Shown one piece after another: positions 50,818 to 58,696 of a DNA stretch of 64,000 nucleotides. Below the pieces are notes generated by a model. That model saw only the letters and a program-made list of their open reading frames with translations, was not told the origin of the DNA and ran no database searches. How positions within the stretch are numbered: position 1 is the first letter of the stretch; every line of letters begins with the position of its first letter. The position numbers and the translations under genes are program-made. Origin of the DNA: Kyrpidia spormannii (GTDB lineage Bacteria > Bacillota > Bacilli > Kyrpidiales > Kyrpidiaceae). The stretch is from assembly GCF_002804065.1 (NCBI RefSeq), contig NZ_CP024955.1, positions 682,001-746,000 on the forward strand, read 5' to 3'.

Positions 50818-51872
50818 TGGAGGCTTTGGCCGGCCTGATTCTCGATGTCCTGGTGGGAGAACCGCCCGGGGCGGTTCATCCGGTGGTGGGACTCGGGCGC
50901 TGCATCGAAGCCGGGGAGAGGGGGTTGCGCCGTCTGTTTCGGGTGCCTCCGCTTGAGGGAGAGAGCGGCGATCCGGGCGGCGTGGGCCCATCCGGCTCAG
51001 TTCCCGGTGCTGGGCGCGGAGGTGGGAACGCCTCCGAGGCTCCCTTTGGTCGTGGGGTCCGGGAACGATGGGCAGGTGGTATTTTGGCCGTCGGGGTGGT
51101 GGGACTGACCTACGCGGTCACGGGGCTGACCGTGTGGCTAGGAGGGCATTTTCATCCTGCCCTCGGGTTTGTGGTGTCCGCCCTGTGGGTCTGGGTGGCG
51201 GTGGCGCCTCGAAATCTCGCCCAGGCGGCAAGGCGGGTGTCCGGGTTCCTCCTGGCGGGGGACCTGGAGGGAGCCAGGAAGGCGGCCGGGATGATGGTGA
51301 GTCGAAGCACCGGCGGTCTTCCCGAAGGGGAGGTGATCCGGGCGGCTGTGGAAAGTGTGGCGGAAAATATCGTGGACGCCATCATCGCCCCTTTATTCTA
51401 CGCCGCCCTCGGCGGGGGGCCGGCGGCCATGGCGTACCGGGCGGCCAACACCCTTGATGCCATGATTGGGTACCGCAATGTTCGATACCTGGATTTCGGC
51501 CGGGTGGCGGCCCGGCTGGATGATGCACTCAACTGGATTCCGGCCCGGATCACCGGGGTCCTGATGCTCGGGGCGGCGGGGGTGCTTGGACTGGACGTGC
51601 GGGGGGCCTTTCGCGCCATACGGAGGGATGCCCGGCGGCATCCCAGCCCCAACGGGGGTATTCCGGAGGCGGCGGCGGCCGGGGCTCTGGGAGTGCGGCT
51701 CGGGGGCTGGAACCTTTATCACGGGCGGCGATCCTTCCGCCCTTACCTGGGTCCTGACGCACGCCCCCTGGAGCCGGAAGATATCCCCCGGACTGTGCGA
51801 CTCATGGCCTGGACCACCGGAGAGATGGCGGTGTTGATTTTATTGGCGGAGGGGATGGCCGGGTGGCGGTAG
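50817..51872 (+). CDS. cbiB: Adenosylcobinamide-phosphate synthase CbiB/CobD
   Basis: 351 residues with four or five membrane segments. LILDVLVGEPPGAVHPVVGLG, SRSTGGLPEGEVIRAAVESVAENIVD and ANTLDAMIGYRN, FGRVAARLDD, NWIPARITG are the hallmarks. Attaches aminopropanol phosphate (or aminopropanol) to adenosylcobyric acid. A Gly/Arg-rich insertion (about residues 45-85) between the first two helices is not conserved. The ATG overlaps the upstream stop (TGATG). Confidence 0.94.
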   Translation: MEALAGLILDVLVGEPPGAVHPVVGLGRCIEAGERGLRRLFRVPPLEGESGDPGGVGPSGSVPGAGRGGGNASEAPFGRGVRERWAGGILAVGVVGLTYAVTGLTVWLGGHFHPALGFVVSALWVWVAVAPRNLAQAARRVSGFLLAGDLEGARKAAGMMVSRSTGGLPEGEVIRAAVESVAENIVDAIIAPLFYAALGGGPAAMAYRAANTLDAMIGYRNVRYLDFGRVAARLDDALNWIPARITGVLMLGAAGVLGLDVRGAFRAIRRDARRHPSPNGGIPEAAAAGALGVRLGGWNLYHGRRSFRPYLGPDARPLEPEDIPRTVRLMAWTTGEMAVLILLAEGMAGWR

Positions 51873-52657
51873 CCGGGATTGGACGATGGGCGGCCCGGGA
51901 AGGGGCGGCCCTGACCACCGCCGTACGGTTTCTCAGCCGAATTCCGGTGCCCCTTTTGGGGGAGACGGGAGAGGAACGGCAGAAGCGCAGCCTTCGCTGG
52001 TACGCCTTTGTCGGGGTCATCCTCGGAGCCCTATTGTGGGTTGCGGCGGAGCTTTTGCACGTTCTGCGGGTGCCGGCGCCCGGGGCGGCGGCCCTGGTGG
52101 TGGCGGCAGATCTGTGGCTCACCGGGGGGCTTCACCTGGACGGGTGGATGGATACGGCAGACGGGCTGGGCAGTCGCCGGGAGCGGGAGAGGGCCCTGGA
52201 AATTATGCGGGACAGCCGGGTGGGCGCCTTTGGCGTCATGACGGCCATCGGGGTGCTCCTGACGGAATGGGCATTCTTGGATATGTGGATCGCCGAAGGG
52301 GCGCCCTTTGAGGTGCCGGCGGCCGCCTGGGGCATCGCCCGCTGGATCATGGTCTGGGCGGTGGCGGCGTTGCCCTACGCCCGGGCGGAAGGAATGGGGG
52401 CGGCCCTTCGGGGGGCAGGACCTGGGGATGTGGCCGTGGCGGGGGTGGCCCTGCTGATCCCCGGGGTCCCGGCGGTGATCTCCAGCCAGTGGTCGGTGCT
52501 TCTCGGTGCGGGGGTCGCCTTTGTTGCCGCCCGGTTTTGGGCAGGCCGGGTGGCCAAACGATTGGGGGGCTTGACCGGGGACGTCTACGGAGCCTTGTGC
52601 GTGTTCACCCAGGTGTGCGCCCTGGTGGCGATGGAGGTGATCGGGCGGTGGATATGA
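51863..52657 (+). CDS. cobS: Adenosylcobinamide-GDP ribazoletransferase (cobalamin synthase) CobS
   Basis: 264 residues. FLSRIPVP, LWLTGGLHLDGWMDTADGLGSRRERERALEIMRDSRVGAFG and LPYARAEGMG are conserved; five or six membrane segments. Joins adenosylcobinamide-GDP and alpha-ribazole phosphate. The Asp-rich LHLDGWMDTADG segment is the Mg-binding catalytic motif. Starts inside the cbiB 3' end (10-bp overlap) at a GTG. Confidence 0.94.
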   Translation: MAVAGIGRWAAREGAALTTAVRFLSRIPVPLLGETGEERQKRSLRWYAFVGVILGALLWVAAELLHVLRVPAPGAAALVVAADLWLTGGLHLDGWMDTADGLGSRRERERALEIMRDSRVGAFGVMTAIGVLLTEWAFLDMWIAEGAPFEVPAAAWGIARWIMVWAVAALPYARAEGMGAALRGAGPGDVAVAGVALLIPGVPAVISSQWSVLLGAGVAFVAARFWAGRVAKRLGGLTGDVYGALCVFTQVCALVAMEVIGRWI

Positions 52658-53742
52658 CGCGCCCATTCATGGATCACGGGGGAAATGTCCGGGAGTATCG
52701 GGAGCGCTGGGGCGGCGATCCCGAGGATCTCGCTGACTTTAGCGCCAATATCAATCCCCTGGGTCCCCCGGAGTCGGTGAGGTCGGCCATGAGGGCGGCC
52801 CTGGAAGAGGTCCATCGCTACCCGGACCCCCGCCAGGAGGGATTTCGCCGGCAGGTGGCCGAGCGGTGGGGCATGAGCCCGGACGCGGTAATTGTGGGCA
52901 ATGGAGCGGCGGAACTGATTTTTCTCTTGATGTTTGCGTGGCGGCCTCGGCGGATCCTGGCTCTTGCCCCTTCCTTTTCGGAATACGAAGACGCCGCCCT
53001 GGCGGCCGGGGCTGAGATCCACCGTATCCCACTCCGTCCGGAGCGGGGGTTTGTCCCCGACGTCGGGGTGCTGATGGACGCCCTCGGGACCGGGGTGGAT
53101 CTGTTGGTTCTTGCCAATCCCAATAATCCCACAGGTGTTCTTTGGGATTCGGCATCCCTGGAAAGGGTGTTGGATGAGGCGGAGGAGGCCGGGGTGCGGG
53201 TGCTTTTGGATGAGGCGTTTCTCGATTTTTGCTCCGATGAGCAAATTCGGAGTCAGATCCCCCGGGTCGGCCGGCGGCCGGGGCTCTTCGTCCTCCGCTC
53301 GATGACCAAATTTTACAGTATTCCCGGAGTGCGTCTGGGTTACGGGGCGGCGTCTCCGGATGTGATCCGGCGGATGGAGGGTTTGCGCCCCCCGTGGTCG
53401 GTGAACGGTGTTGCCCTGGCGGCGGGGACGGCGGCTTTGCAAGATGAGGCCTTTGCGGTCTGGAGCCGGCGGTGGGTTATCGAGCAGCGCCGGCGGATGG
53501 TGGGGGCTTTCGGGCAGCTCGGGTTTTCTGTCACCGACTCGAAGGCGAATTTTTTGTTAGCGTGGCGGGAGGATTTTGACATCGGTCGGGCGTGGCCCCG
53601 CCTTGCCCGTCGGGGGGTATTCGTCCGGGACTGCCGAACGTTTGTCGGGTTGGACCAGCGATACTTTCGCGTGGCAGTGCGGCCGGAGCGGGACCAGGAG
53701 CGGCTGTTCGCGGGCCTTCGCACCGATTGGCCGGGAAAATAG
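52654..53742 (+). CDS. cobD: Threonine-phosphate decarboxylase CobD (class I PLP aminotransferase fold)
   Basis: 362 residues. DFSANINPLGPP, HRYPDPRQEGFRR, NPNNPTGVLW and RSMTKFYSIPGVRLGYG (PLP Lys) match Salmonella CobD / Pseudomonas CobC. Produces (R)-1-amino-2-propanol phosphate, the linker used by CbiB. ATGA overlap with cobS. Last gene of the polycistron; a terminator follows. Histidinol-phosphate aminotransferase is the nearest alternative, but the N-terminal HGGN motif and context favour CobD. Confidence 0.92.
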   Translation: MTRPFMDHGGNVREYRERWGGDPEDLADFSANINPLGPPESVRSAMRAALEEVHRYPDPRQEGFRRQVAERWGMSPDAVIVGNGAAELIFLLMFAWRPRRILALAPSFSEYEDAALAAGAEIHRIPLRPERGFVPDVGVLMDALGTGVDLLVLANPNNPTGVLWDSASLERVLDEAEEAGVRVLLDEAFLDFCSDEQIRSQIPRVGRRPGLFVLRSMTKFYSIPGVRLGYGAASPDVIRRMEGLRPPWSVNGVALAAGTAALQDEAFAVWSRRWVIEQRRRMVGAFGQLGFSVTDSKANFLLAWREDFDIGRAWPRLARRGVFVRDCRTFVGLDQRYFRVAVRPERDQERLFAGLRTDWPGK

Positions 53743-53749
53743 GGCGTAG

Positions 53750-53780
53750 GGCGGGTCCTTGGCCCGCCAGCCATTTTTTG
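53750..53780 (+). terminator. Terminator of the cobalamin operon
   Basis: GGCGGG / CCCGCC, a 6-bp stem (extendable by a G) with a 7-base loop; AGCCATTTTTT follows. Confidence 0.72.
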
Positions 53781-53820
53781 CTATGATAAATGCAGAACAT
53801 TCGCAGAGGGGGTGCCGGCT

Positions 53821-54375
53821 GTGCGAGAAGCTCTGCTTTTGATCGACTTATCGAAAGATTTTATCGATATGGATGGGGCTTTGACGTGTGGAGCTGCGGG
53901 ACAGGAGATCATCCCCTATGTTCAGGGGCTCGTCGAAGAGTTCCGCCGGGAGGGCCGCCCGATCCTGGATATCCGGGACGATCATCTGAAGTCCGATTAT
54001 GAGATCCGGACCGGTCTTTTTCCGCCCCATTGTTTGACCGGGACCCCGGGTCGGGAGCTGGAAGACCGGCTGGCCGCGGCGGTGGAGGGCTACGAGGGGT
54101 ATGTGACCTGGCCGAAGAAAACGTATGACGCCACCTACGAGACGCCGCTGCTGGACTACTTAGATCGAGAAGGGATCACCCGATTGCACGTGGCCGGGGT
54201 TTGCACAGACATCTGCGTGGTCAGCACTTGCCTGGGCTTGTACAAACACCGGGTGACGAAACGGGGAGATCTGGAGATTGCCGTTCACCGCCAAGGGGTA
54301 GCGTCTTTCAATGCCCAGGCTCACGAGATGGCGCTGAATCACATGGAGCACGTGCTGAAGTGCGAGATCGTCTAG
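53821..54375 (+). CDS. pncA: Nicotinamidase (PncA/YueJ-type cysteine hydrolase)
   Basis: 184 residues, colinear with Bacillus YueJ/PncA. LLLIDLSKDFID holds the catalytic Asp; GLFPPHCLTGTPGREL, WPKKTYDATYET (catalytic Lys) and AGVCTDICV (nucleophilic Cys) complete the triad. Converts nicotinamide to nicotinate. Nicotinate is the precursor of the NaMN used by CobT just upstream, though NAD salvage alone explains it. GTG 53821 is nine bases from GCAGAGGGGG; an in-frame GTG at 53812 is too close to it. Confidence 0.92.
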   Translation: MREALLLIDLSKDFIDMDGALTCGAAGQEIIPYVQGLVEEFRREGRPILDIRDDHLKSDYEIRTGLFPPHCLTGTPGRELEDRLAAAVEGYEGYVTWPKKTYDATYETPLLDYLDREGITRLHVAGVCTDICVVSTCLGLYKHRVTKRGDLEIAVHRQGVASFNAQAHEMALNHMEHVLKCEIV

Positions 54376-54409
54376 TTTCGGTTCGATGGTGGCGATCCGG
54401 GACAGGCGG

Positions 54410-55255
54410 CTAGAAAGGGAGAGCCGCGATGCCGAGGAGGCCGACGAAGGTGTGTCGCCAGACCCACAGGGTGACGAGGCCAGCGGCCGCCACCGAGAGG
54501 ATTTCGCGCCGGGACCAGGGCTGGACGTACAGCGGGGTGGGGGCGGCACCCCGGCGGTAACCCCTGGCGGTCAGGGCCAGGGAGATGTCGTCGGCGCTCC
54601 GGAGGATCGCCACCAGCCAAGGGACGATCATCTCCGCGAGGTAGCGCCACCTGACCCGGGCTGGCCCGGTGTCCACCTCCAGGCCCCGGGCCAGAAAGGA
54701 TGTGCGGACCTGGCGGAACGATTGGTGCACTTGTGGGATCAGGCGCAGGGCCAGCCCCGCGAAAAACACCACGTCCCGCAAGCTCGCTGCCGTCGCCCGG
54801 CCCGGGCGGCCCAATTGCTCCAGGGGGCGGACAGCGGATGCGAGTCCTTCGGCCAACGCCCCGGGGGAGGTGGTCCAGACCAGAAGTGAGGCCAGGAGAA
54901 TCAAAGCCGGGATCCGGGTCAAGGTGTCCATGGCGAGAACCAGGCCCGTGCGGGTGAGAGTGACTGGGCCGACCTCGATCCAGCGGGTTCCCGGGGCGGT
55001 GAGATTCATGACCGCGCTGAAGGCGATCAGAAAAAGGATGGGGCGTAAAGTTTTGAGAGCGGCCCTCAGAGGCACCCGTGCGGCCCCCATGCCCAGAAGA
55101 GCCAATGCACCCAATCCCAACACTTCCCATGGCCATTGGGCCTTCATGAGATCGATGGTGAGGAGGAGAGCGATCAACAGTTTGCTGCGAGGGTCTAGCC
55201 GGTGGAGGAAAGTTTGCCTTGAAAGGTACTGTCCGAGTAACAGTTCGGTTTTCAT
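54410..55255 (-). CDS. ecfT: Energy-coupling factor transporter transmembrane protein EcfT
   Basis: 281 residues. LHRLDPRSKLLIALLLT is the N-terminal EcfT signature, and the paired Ala-Arg-Gly motifs of the coupling helices are visible as FLARGLEV and LALTARGYRRG. Five or so membrane segments. Forms the coupling unit that links the ATPases to substrate-binding S components. ATG 55255 has GAGGGAGA upstream; the longer frame overlaps the ATPase gene. 40 bp after the double ATPase gene in the same direction. Confidence 0.9.
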   Translation of the reverse strand: MKTELLLGQYLSRQTFLHRLDPRSKLLIALLLTIDLMKAQWPWEVLGLGALALLGMGAARVPLRAALKTLRPILFLIAFSAVMNLTAPGTRWIEVGPVTLTRTGLVLAMDTLTRIPALILLASLLVWTTSPGALAEGLASAVRPLEQLGRPGRATAASLRDVVFFAGLALRLIPQVHQSFRQVRTSFLARGLEVDTGPARVRWRYLAEMIVPWLVAILRSADDISLALTARGYRRGAAPTPLYVQPWSRREILSVAAAGLVTLWVWRHTFVGLLGIAALPF

Positions 55256-55295
55256 GGATTTCTCCCTCCTCTCCCTCGCAGCCTTGGAGGCCATC

Positions 55296-56942
55296 TCAAA
55301 CCCGGGAAGACCACCGGGCGGCGACGCGCAGCTTGGCCGCGGCGATGGGGTGGTCCCCTCCGGACGAGGCAGCCCGGGCAACGGCGGACAAGGAACCTGC
55401 GGCGGTCAGTCGCCCACCCTCCAACAGCCACCACCGGTCGGCCACATCCAGGAGCTCTTCGATGTGGTGGCTGGCCACCACGAGAGCCCCTCCGGTTCGT
55501 TTTGCCCAATTTTTAAGAAGCCCGGCCAGGGCCGTTCGGCCGGCAGAATCGATCCCGGCGAAGGGCTCGTCGAGCAGCAGGATGCGCGGGTTGAGGGCCA
55601 AGATGCCCCCCAGGGCCACCCTGCGCTGTTCGCCAAAGCTGAGGGTAAAAGGCGAGCGCTCCAGCAGGTGGGTAAGGCCGAGATCGGACGCCGTCGTCCG
55701 GACCCTTTTGTCGACTTCTTCGGCCCGAAGGCCCCGACGCCGCAGGGCGTAGGCCATGTCTTCGTACACCGTCGGCGCAAAAAGTTGTTGCTCGGGAAAC
55801 TGCAAAGCCATGGCCGCGTTTTGCCTGAGCTGTGTCAGGGCCCGGCGGGCCCGGTAGGGGTCGCCTTCCCTCATGTGAAAATTGCCGGAGTTCGGCTGCA
55901 GGAGCCCCCCGAGGAGGGCGAGGAGCGTCGTTTTGCCTGCCCCGCTGGGTCCGAGGAGGGCGGTGATGCCCGGGTAGAGTTCACACCGTTCCAATTGCAG
56001 CCGGCCCTCCACGACCACATCGGTCAGGGTGGCTATGGGTTCAGCATCTTGTGGCCGCGGATCCGGCCCAGGTTTTCCGGAATTCACACCCTGCAGGACC
56101 CCGGCGAGAAAAATCCAGGACACCTGGCCGGCCGCCGCACCGGGGTGGACTCCCGGGTCTGGGCCCGCGGGTTTAGGTCGACGGGAGTCTTCTTCTGCCC
56201 GAGGGGGGACTGTCATGTTCTCCATAACTTTCCATTTCCACGGTTTTGGGAAACCCGCTTCGGCGATCCGCTCCCACGCCTCTCGGGCTTCTTCGGGCGT
56301 TCCCAGCGGAATCACCCGGCCTCCATCCACCAGCCACACCCGGTCCGCGCGCTCCATTTCTTCCAATGAATGGGTCGTGTGGACAATTCCGACCCCCCCG
56401 TCCCGAAGGGTGGCGAGGAGATCCAAGACTCGTTCCTGATGATCGGGATCCAGCATCGATGTGGGTTCATCGGCGAGAATCCATCCCGGTTTCATCGCCC
56501 ATGCCCCCGCCAGGGCCACCCTTTGGAGTTGACCGCCGGAAAGAAGATGAATGGGCTGTTCGGCTATATCCACCAGATTGAATGCCTCCAGGGCCCCAGC
56601 AGTCCGGCGCCGGATCGCGTCCGGGGCGAGGCGTTGCAATTGCAGGCCCCAAGCGATATCCTCGGCGGGGGTGCTGCCCACGATCTGATGACTTCCCCGG
56701 CCCAACACCAAGCGGGCGGCGGAGTTGACTTGTTCCAACGGTTGTCCGTCCACCGTGAGGCCTCCTGGGGTCACGGGCAGAAGGCCGGCCAAGGCCAGAA
56801 GTAAGGTGGACTTGCCCGATCCATTCCGGCCGATCACGCAGGTCCATGTCCCCCGGGGCGCTTGAAAATCCACATTTTCTAGGACGGGGGCATGGTATCC
56901 CCCGTCGTCCCATCCTATGGTCGCGCAGTTCAGTGCCAGCAT
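55296..56942 (-). CDS. Fused energy-coupling factor ATPase (EcfA1-EcfA2 in one chain)
   Basis: 548 residues with two ABC ATPase domains. Domain 1 (about 1-240): GRNGSGKSTLL, LSGGQLQRVALAGAW and ILADEPTSMLD. Domain 2 (about 300-510): GPSGAGKTTLL, LSFGEQRRVALGG and ILLLDEPFAGID; its signature has F where G is usual. A Pro/Ala-rich linker (about 245-295) joins them. In most Bacillota the two are separate genes. Followed by ecfT; divergent from bioY. Together these would form a biotin (or shared) ECF importer. Confidence 0.9.
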   Translation of the reverse strand: MLALNCATIGWDDGGYHAPVLENVDFQAPRGTWTCVIGRNGSGKSTLLLALAGLLPVTPGGLTVDGQPLEQVNSAARLVLGRGSHQIVGSTPAEDIAWGLQLQRLAPDAIRRRTAGALEAFNLVDIAEQPIHLLSGGQLQRVALAGAWAMKPGWILADEPTSMLDPDHQERVLDLLATLRDGGVGIVHTTHSLEEMERADRVWLVDGGRVIPLGTPEEAREAWERIAEAGFPKPWKWKVMENMTVPPRAEEDSRRPKPAGPDPGVHPGAAAGQVSWIFLAGVLQGVNSGKPGPDPRPQDAEPIATLTDVVVEGRLQLERCELYPGITALLGPSGAGKTTLLALLGGLLQPNSGNFHMREGDPYRARRALTQLRQNAAMALQFPEQQLFAPTVYEDMAYALRRRGLRAEEVDKRVRTTASDLGLTHLLERSPFTLSFGEQRRVALGGILALNPRILLLDEPFAGIDSAGRTALAGLLKNWAKRTGGALVVASHHIEELLDVADRWWLLEGGRLTAAGSLSAVARAASSGGDHPIAAAKLRVAARWSSRV

Positions 56943-57015
56943 GGTGTCAAAATCCTCTCGTGAAAGTCCCCGGCGATGACCTGGAATCCCTTGTGGAATC
57001 CCGGGTCGACGAGCA

Positions 57016-57029
57016 CTCGTGTCCACGAG
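57016..57029. promoter_or_regulatory. Perfect inverted repeat between the ECF module and bioY
   Basis: CTCGTG-TC-CACGAG in the 176-bp divergent intergenic region, about 75 bp from the ecfA start and 90 from bioY. It does not resemble the BirA box (TTGTTAACC-type). Candidate operator only. Confidence 0.35.
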
Positions 57030-57064
57030 CATTGTAGTGAATCGGCCGATCTTCGGCAACCCGT

Positions 57065-57093
57065 TTGTCCAGGGCGGTTTCCCATGGTAAAGT
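57065..57093 (+). promoter_or_regulatory. Sigma-A-type promoter of bioY
   Basis: TTGTCC and TAAAGT separated by 17 bp, 26 bases upstream of the bioY start. Confidence 0.5.
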
Positions 57094-57118
57094 AGATCGG
57101 CGAAGGGGGGAGAGGAAA

Positions 57119-57676
57119 ATGGAGATGCAGGTCCGGGGAATGGTGATGGCGGCGCTCATGGCCGCGGTCACCGGGGCGCTGGCCTATGTGGCGGTCCCGC
57201 TGCCTTTCACCCAGGTGCCCATCAGCGGGCAAAACCTCGGCGTCATGCTGTCGGGGCTGTTGCTCGGGCCCTGGTGGGGCGGTTTAAGTATGGTCTTATA
57301 CGTTCTGTTGGTGGCGCTGGGCGTACCCATCGGCGCCCGGGGACATGCAGGCCTCGGGGTTCTGCTCGGGCCGACGGGCGGTTATCTGATCGGATTTATC
57401 CTCGGTGCCTTCGTCATCGGTTGGTTCGTGCGAGGGCGGTTGACGATTTTTCGGGCTCTTGTGGGGAGTGTGGTCGGGGGCGCCCTGGTGGCGTACATCC
57501 CCGGGGCGGCCTGGCTGGCCCACGTCGGGCATCTGACCGCGGGACAAGCCATCGCCCTGGGGGTGTTGCCCTTTATTCCGGGTGATCTCGTCAAAGCGGT
57601 GATTGCCGCGGCGGCGGCGGTGGGGGTGGATCGGGCGTACTCCCTGGCCGGCGTTCGGGGCCGGGCGCACCGGTAA
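57119..57676 (+). CDS. bioY: Biotin ECF transporter S component BioY
   Basis: 185 residues, six membrane segments. VPLPFTQVPISGQNLGVMLSG and GLGVLLGPTGGYLIGF are the BioY signatures. The ATG is preceded by GGGGGGAGAGG. Binds biotin and works with EcfT and the ECF ATPases encoded divergently. Biotin is needed by the carrier protein encoded at the start of the window. The 301 bases that follow hold a terminator and the ba3-oxidase promoter. Confidence 0.93.
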   Translation: MEMQVRGMVMAALMAAVTGALAYVAVPLPFTQVPISGQNLGVMLSGLLLGPWWGGLSMVLYVLLVALGVPIGARGHAGLGVLLGPTGGYLIGFILGAFVIGWFVRGRLTIFRALVGSVVGGALVAYIPGAAWLAHVGHLTAGQAIALGVLPFIPGDLVKAVIAAAAAVGVDRAYSLAGVRGRAHR

Positions 57677-57730
57677 TGCCTTCGAATCTTTTTTGACAGC
57701 ACCGCGCAGAATTTGTCGGAAAAGGGGAAA

Positions 57731-57776
57731 GCCCGGGACGGGAAGGTCAATTTCCCGTCTGCGGGCCTTTATTTTT
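57731..57776 (+). terminator. Rho-independent terminator after bioY
   Basis: GACGGGAA / TTCCCGTC core stem, extended by GCCC / GGGC across a small internal mismatch, then CTTTATTTTT. Confidence 0.85.
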
Positions 57777-57834
57777 GGCAAAAAGATGGCGTTTGTGTCT
57801 TTCGAGTGAAACCTTTGTGTCGGTTATGTGTCTA

Positions 57835-57862
57835 TTTAACATTCCTGGTAGTTTTGTACTAT
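57835..57862 (+). promoter_or_regulatory. Putative promoter of the ba3-oxidase operon
   Basis: TTTAAC and TACTAT with a 16-bp spacer, 115 bp before the subunit IIa gene. Moderate match to consensus. Confidence 0.35.
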
Positions 57863-57977
57863 CGGCAATGGTCCCTTTTTATCATGCGCTGGTTTGAGGG
57901 AAGAAGGAAACTGAGGATGGAATTAGCCGAGGCGGTTCATCTGTTCAGCGGCCATGGTCATGAAGGGAGGGGGCACA

Positions 57978-58127
57978 ATGGCCCAGATGTCAGCTCCAAA
58001 AACCAGGGAGCGGGAGACGGAAGCAGAGGAGAACCTGAAAGGGACTCTGGCTTCGGTATTTATCGTGGGGGCGGTTCTCTTGGTGTCGTGGCTCGGGGTC
58101 TTCATTCTCTTTTTGGACAGGAATTGA
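57978..58127 (+). CDS. Cytochrome c oxidase ba3-type subunit IIa (small membrane subunit)
   Basis: 49 residues, found by reading the DNA directly: ATG after AAGGGAGGGGG, stop TGA at 58125-58127. The N-terminus is charged (KTREREAEENLKG in outline), followed by one membrane helix (LASVFIVGAVLLVSWLGVFI), and ends FLDRN. The LKG..A..F..G...L..WLGVF pattern is that of the single-helix subunit IIa of Thermus-type ba3 oxidase. Subunits II and I follow, confirming the context. Subunit IIa replaces the first helix missing from ba3 subunit II. Confidence 0.85.
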   Translation: MAQMSAPKTRERETEAEENLKGTLASVFIVGAVLLVSWLGVFILFLDRN

Positions 58128-58205
58128 GTCGGGAGTGAGCCTCGCAGCTAAGGACAATCAGTGAATCGCTTTCCGAAAGGTTAGAGTGGGGAGGAGGGTT
58201 CGGAT

Positions 58206-58673
58206 ATGCACCTGCATCGTTATGAAAAAATCTGGCTCACCGTGGGCGTGCTGACGTTGATTGCATTTATCATCACACTTGGGGTGAACGCATTCGCCAT
58301 GGGGGCTCAACCACCGAGTAACACTCAGGTGATGGACCCGACCAAAGTGAGCCAGACGCCGCCTTTCGATCAGCCTGCCTTGAAACAAATCGGCCAGAAC
58401 AATTATGTGGCCAACATGACGGCTTTTGTGTTTAGCTATGCACCGAACCGCATGGAGGTCCCGGTGGGATCCACGGTGACTTTCAACGTGACGAGTAAAG
58501 ATGTGGTGCACGGGTTTGAAATACCGGGGACGAACGTGAACATGATGGTCATTCCGGGGTTGGTCAACTCCACGACCCATACCTTCACAAAGCCCGGGGA
58601 TTACTTAATTCTTTGTAACGAGTACTGCGGAACCGGCCACCAATTGATGGCGGCTCACTTAATTGTAAAGTAG
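58206..58673 (+). CDS. cbaB: Cytochrome c oxidase ba3-type subunit II (CuA protein)
   Basis: 155 residues with one N-terminal membrane anchor (WLTVGVLTLIAFIITLGVNAFAM) and a cupredoxin domain. The CuA ligands are visible: VVHGFEIP (His) and CNEYCGTGHQLM (two Cys, His, Met). The short single-helix form is typical of ba3 (B-family) oxidases. Receives electrons from cytochrome c or a blue-copper protein outside the membrane. GGGGAGGAGGG upstream. Confidence 0.93.
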   Translation: MHLHRYEKIWLTVGVLTLIAFIITLGVNAFAMGAQPPSNTQVMDPTKVSQTPPFDQPALKQIGQNNYVANMTAFVFSYAPNRMEVPVGSTVTFNVTSKDVVHGFEIPGTNVNMMVIPGLVNSTTHTFTKPGDYLILCNEYCGTGHQLMAAHLIVK

Positions 58674-58696
58674 AGACGGGAAGGATGTGAATCAGG

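Noticed and set aside
54669..56369. Plus-strand frame of 566 codons opposite ecfT and the double ATPase
   Set aside because: Antisense to genes with complete ABC motifs; composition typical of shadows.
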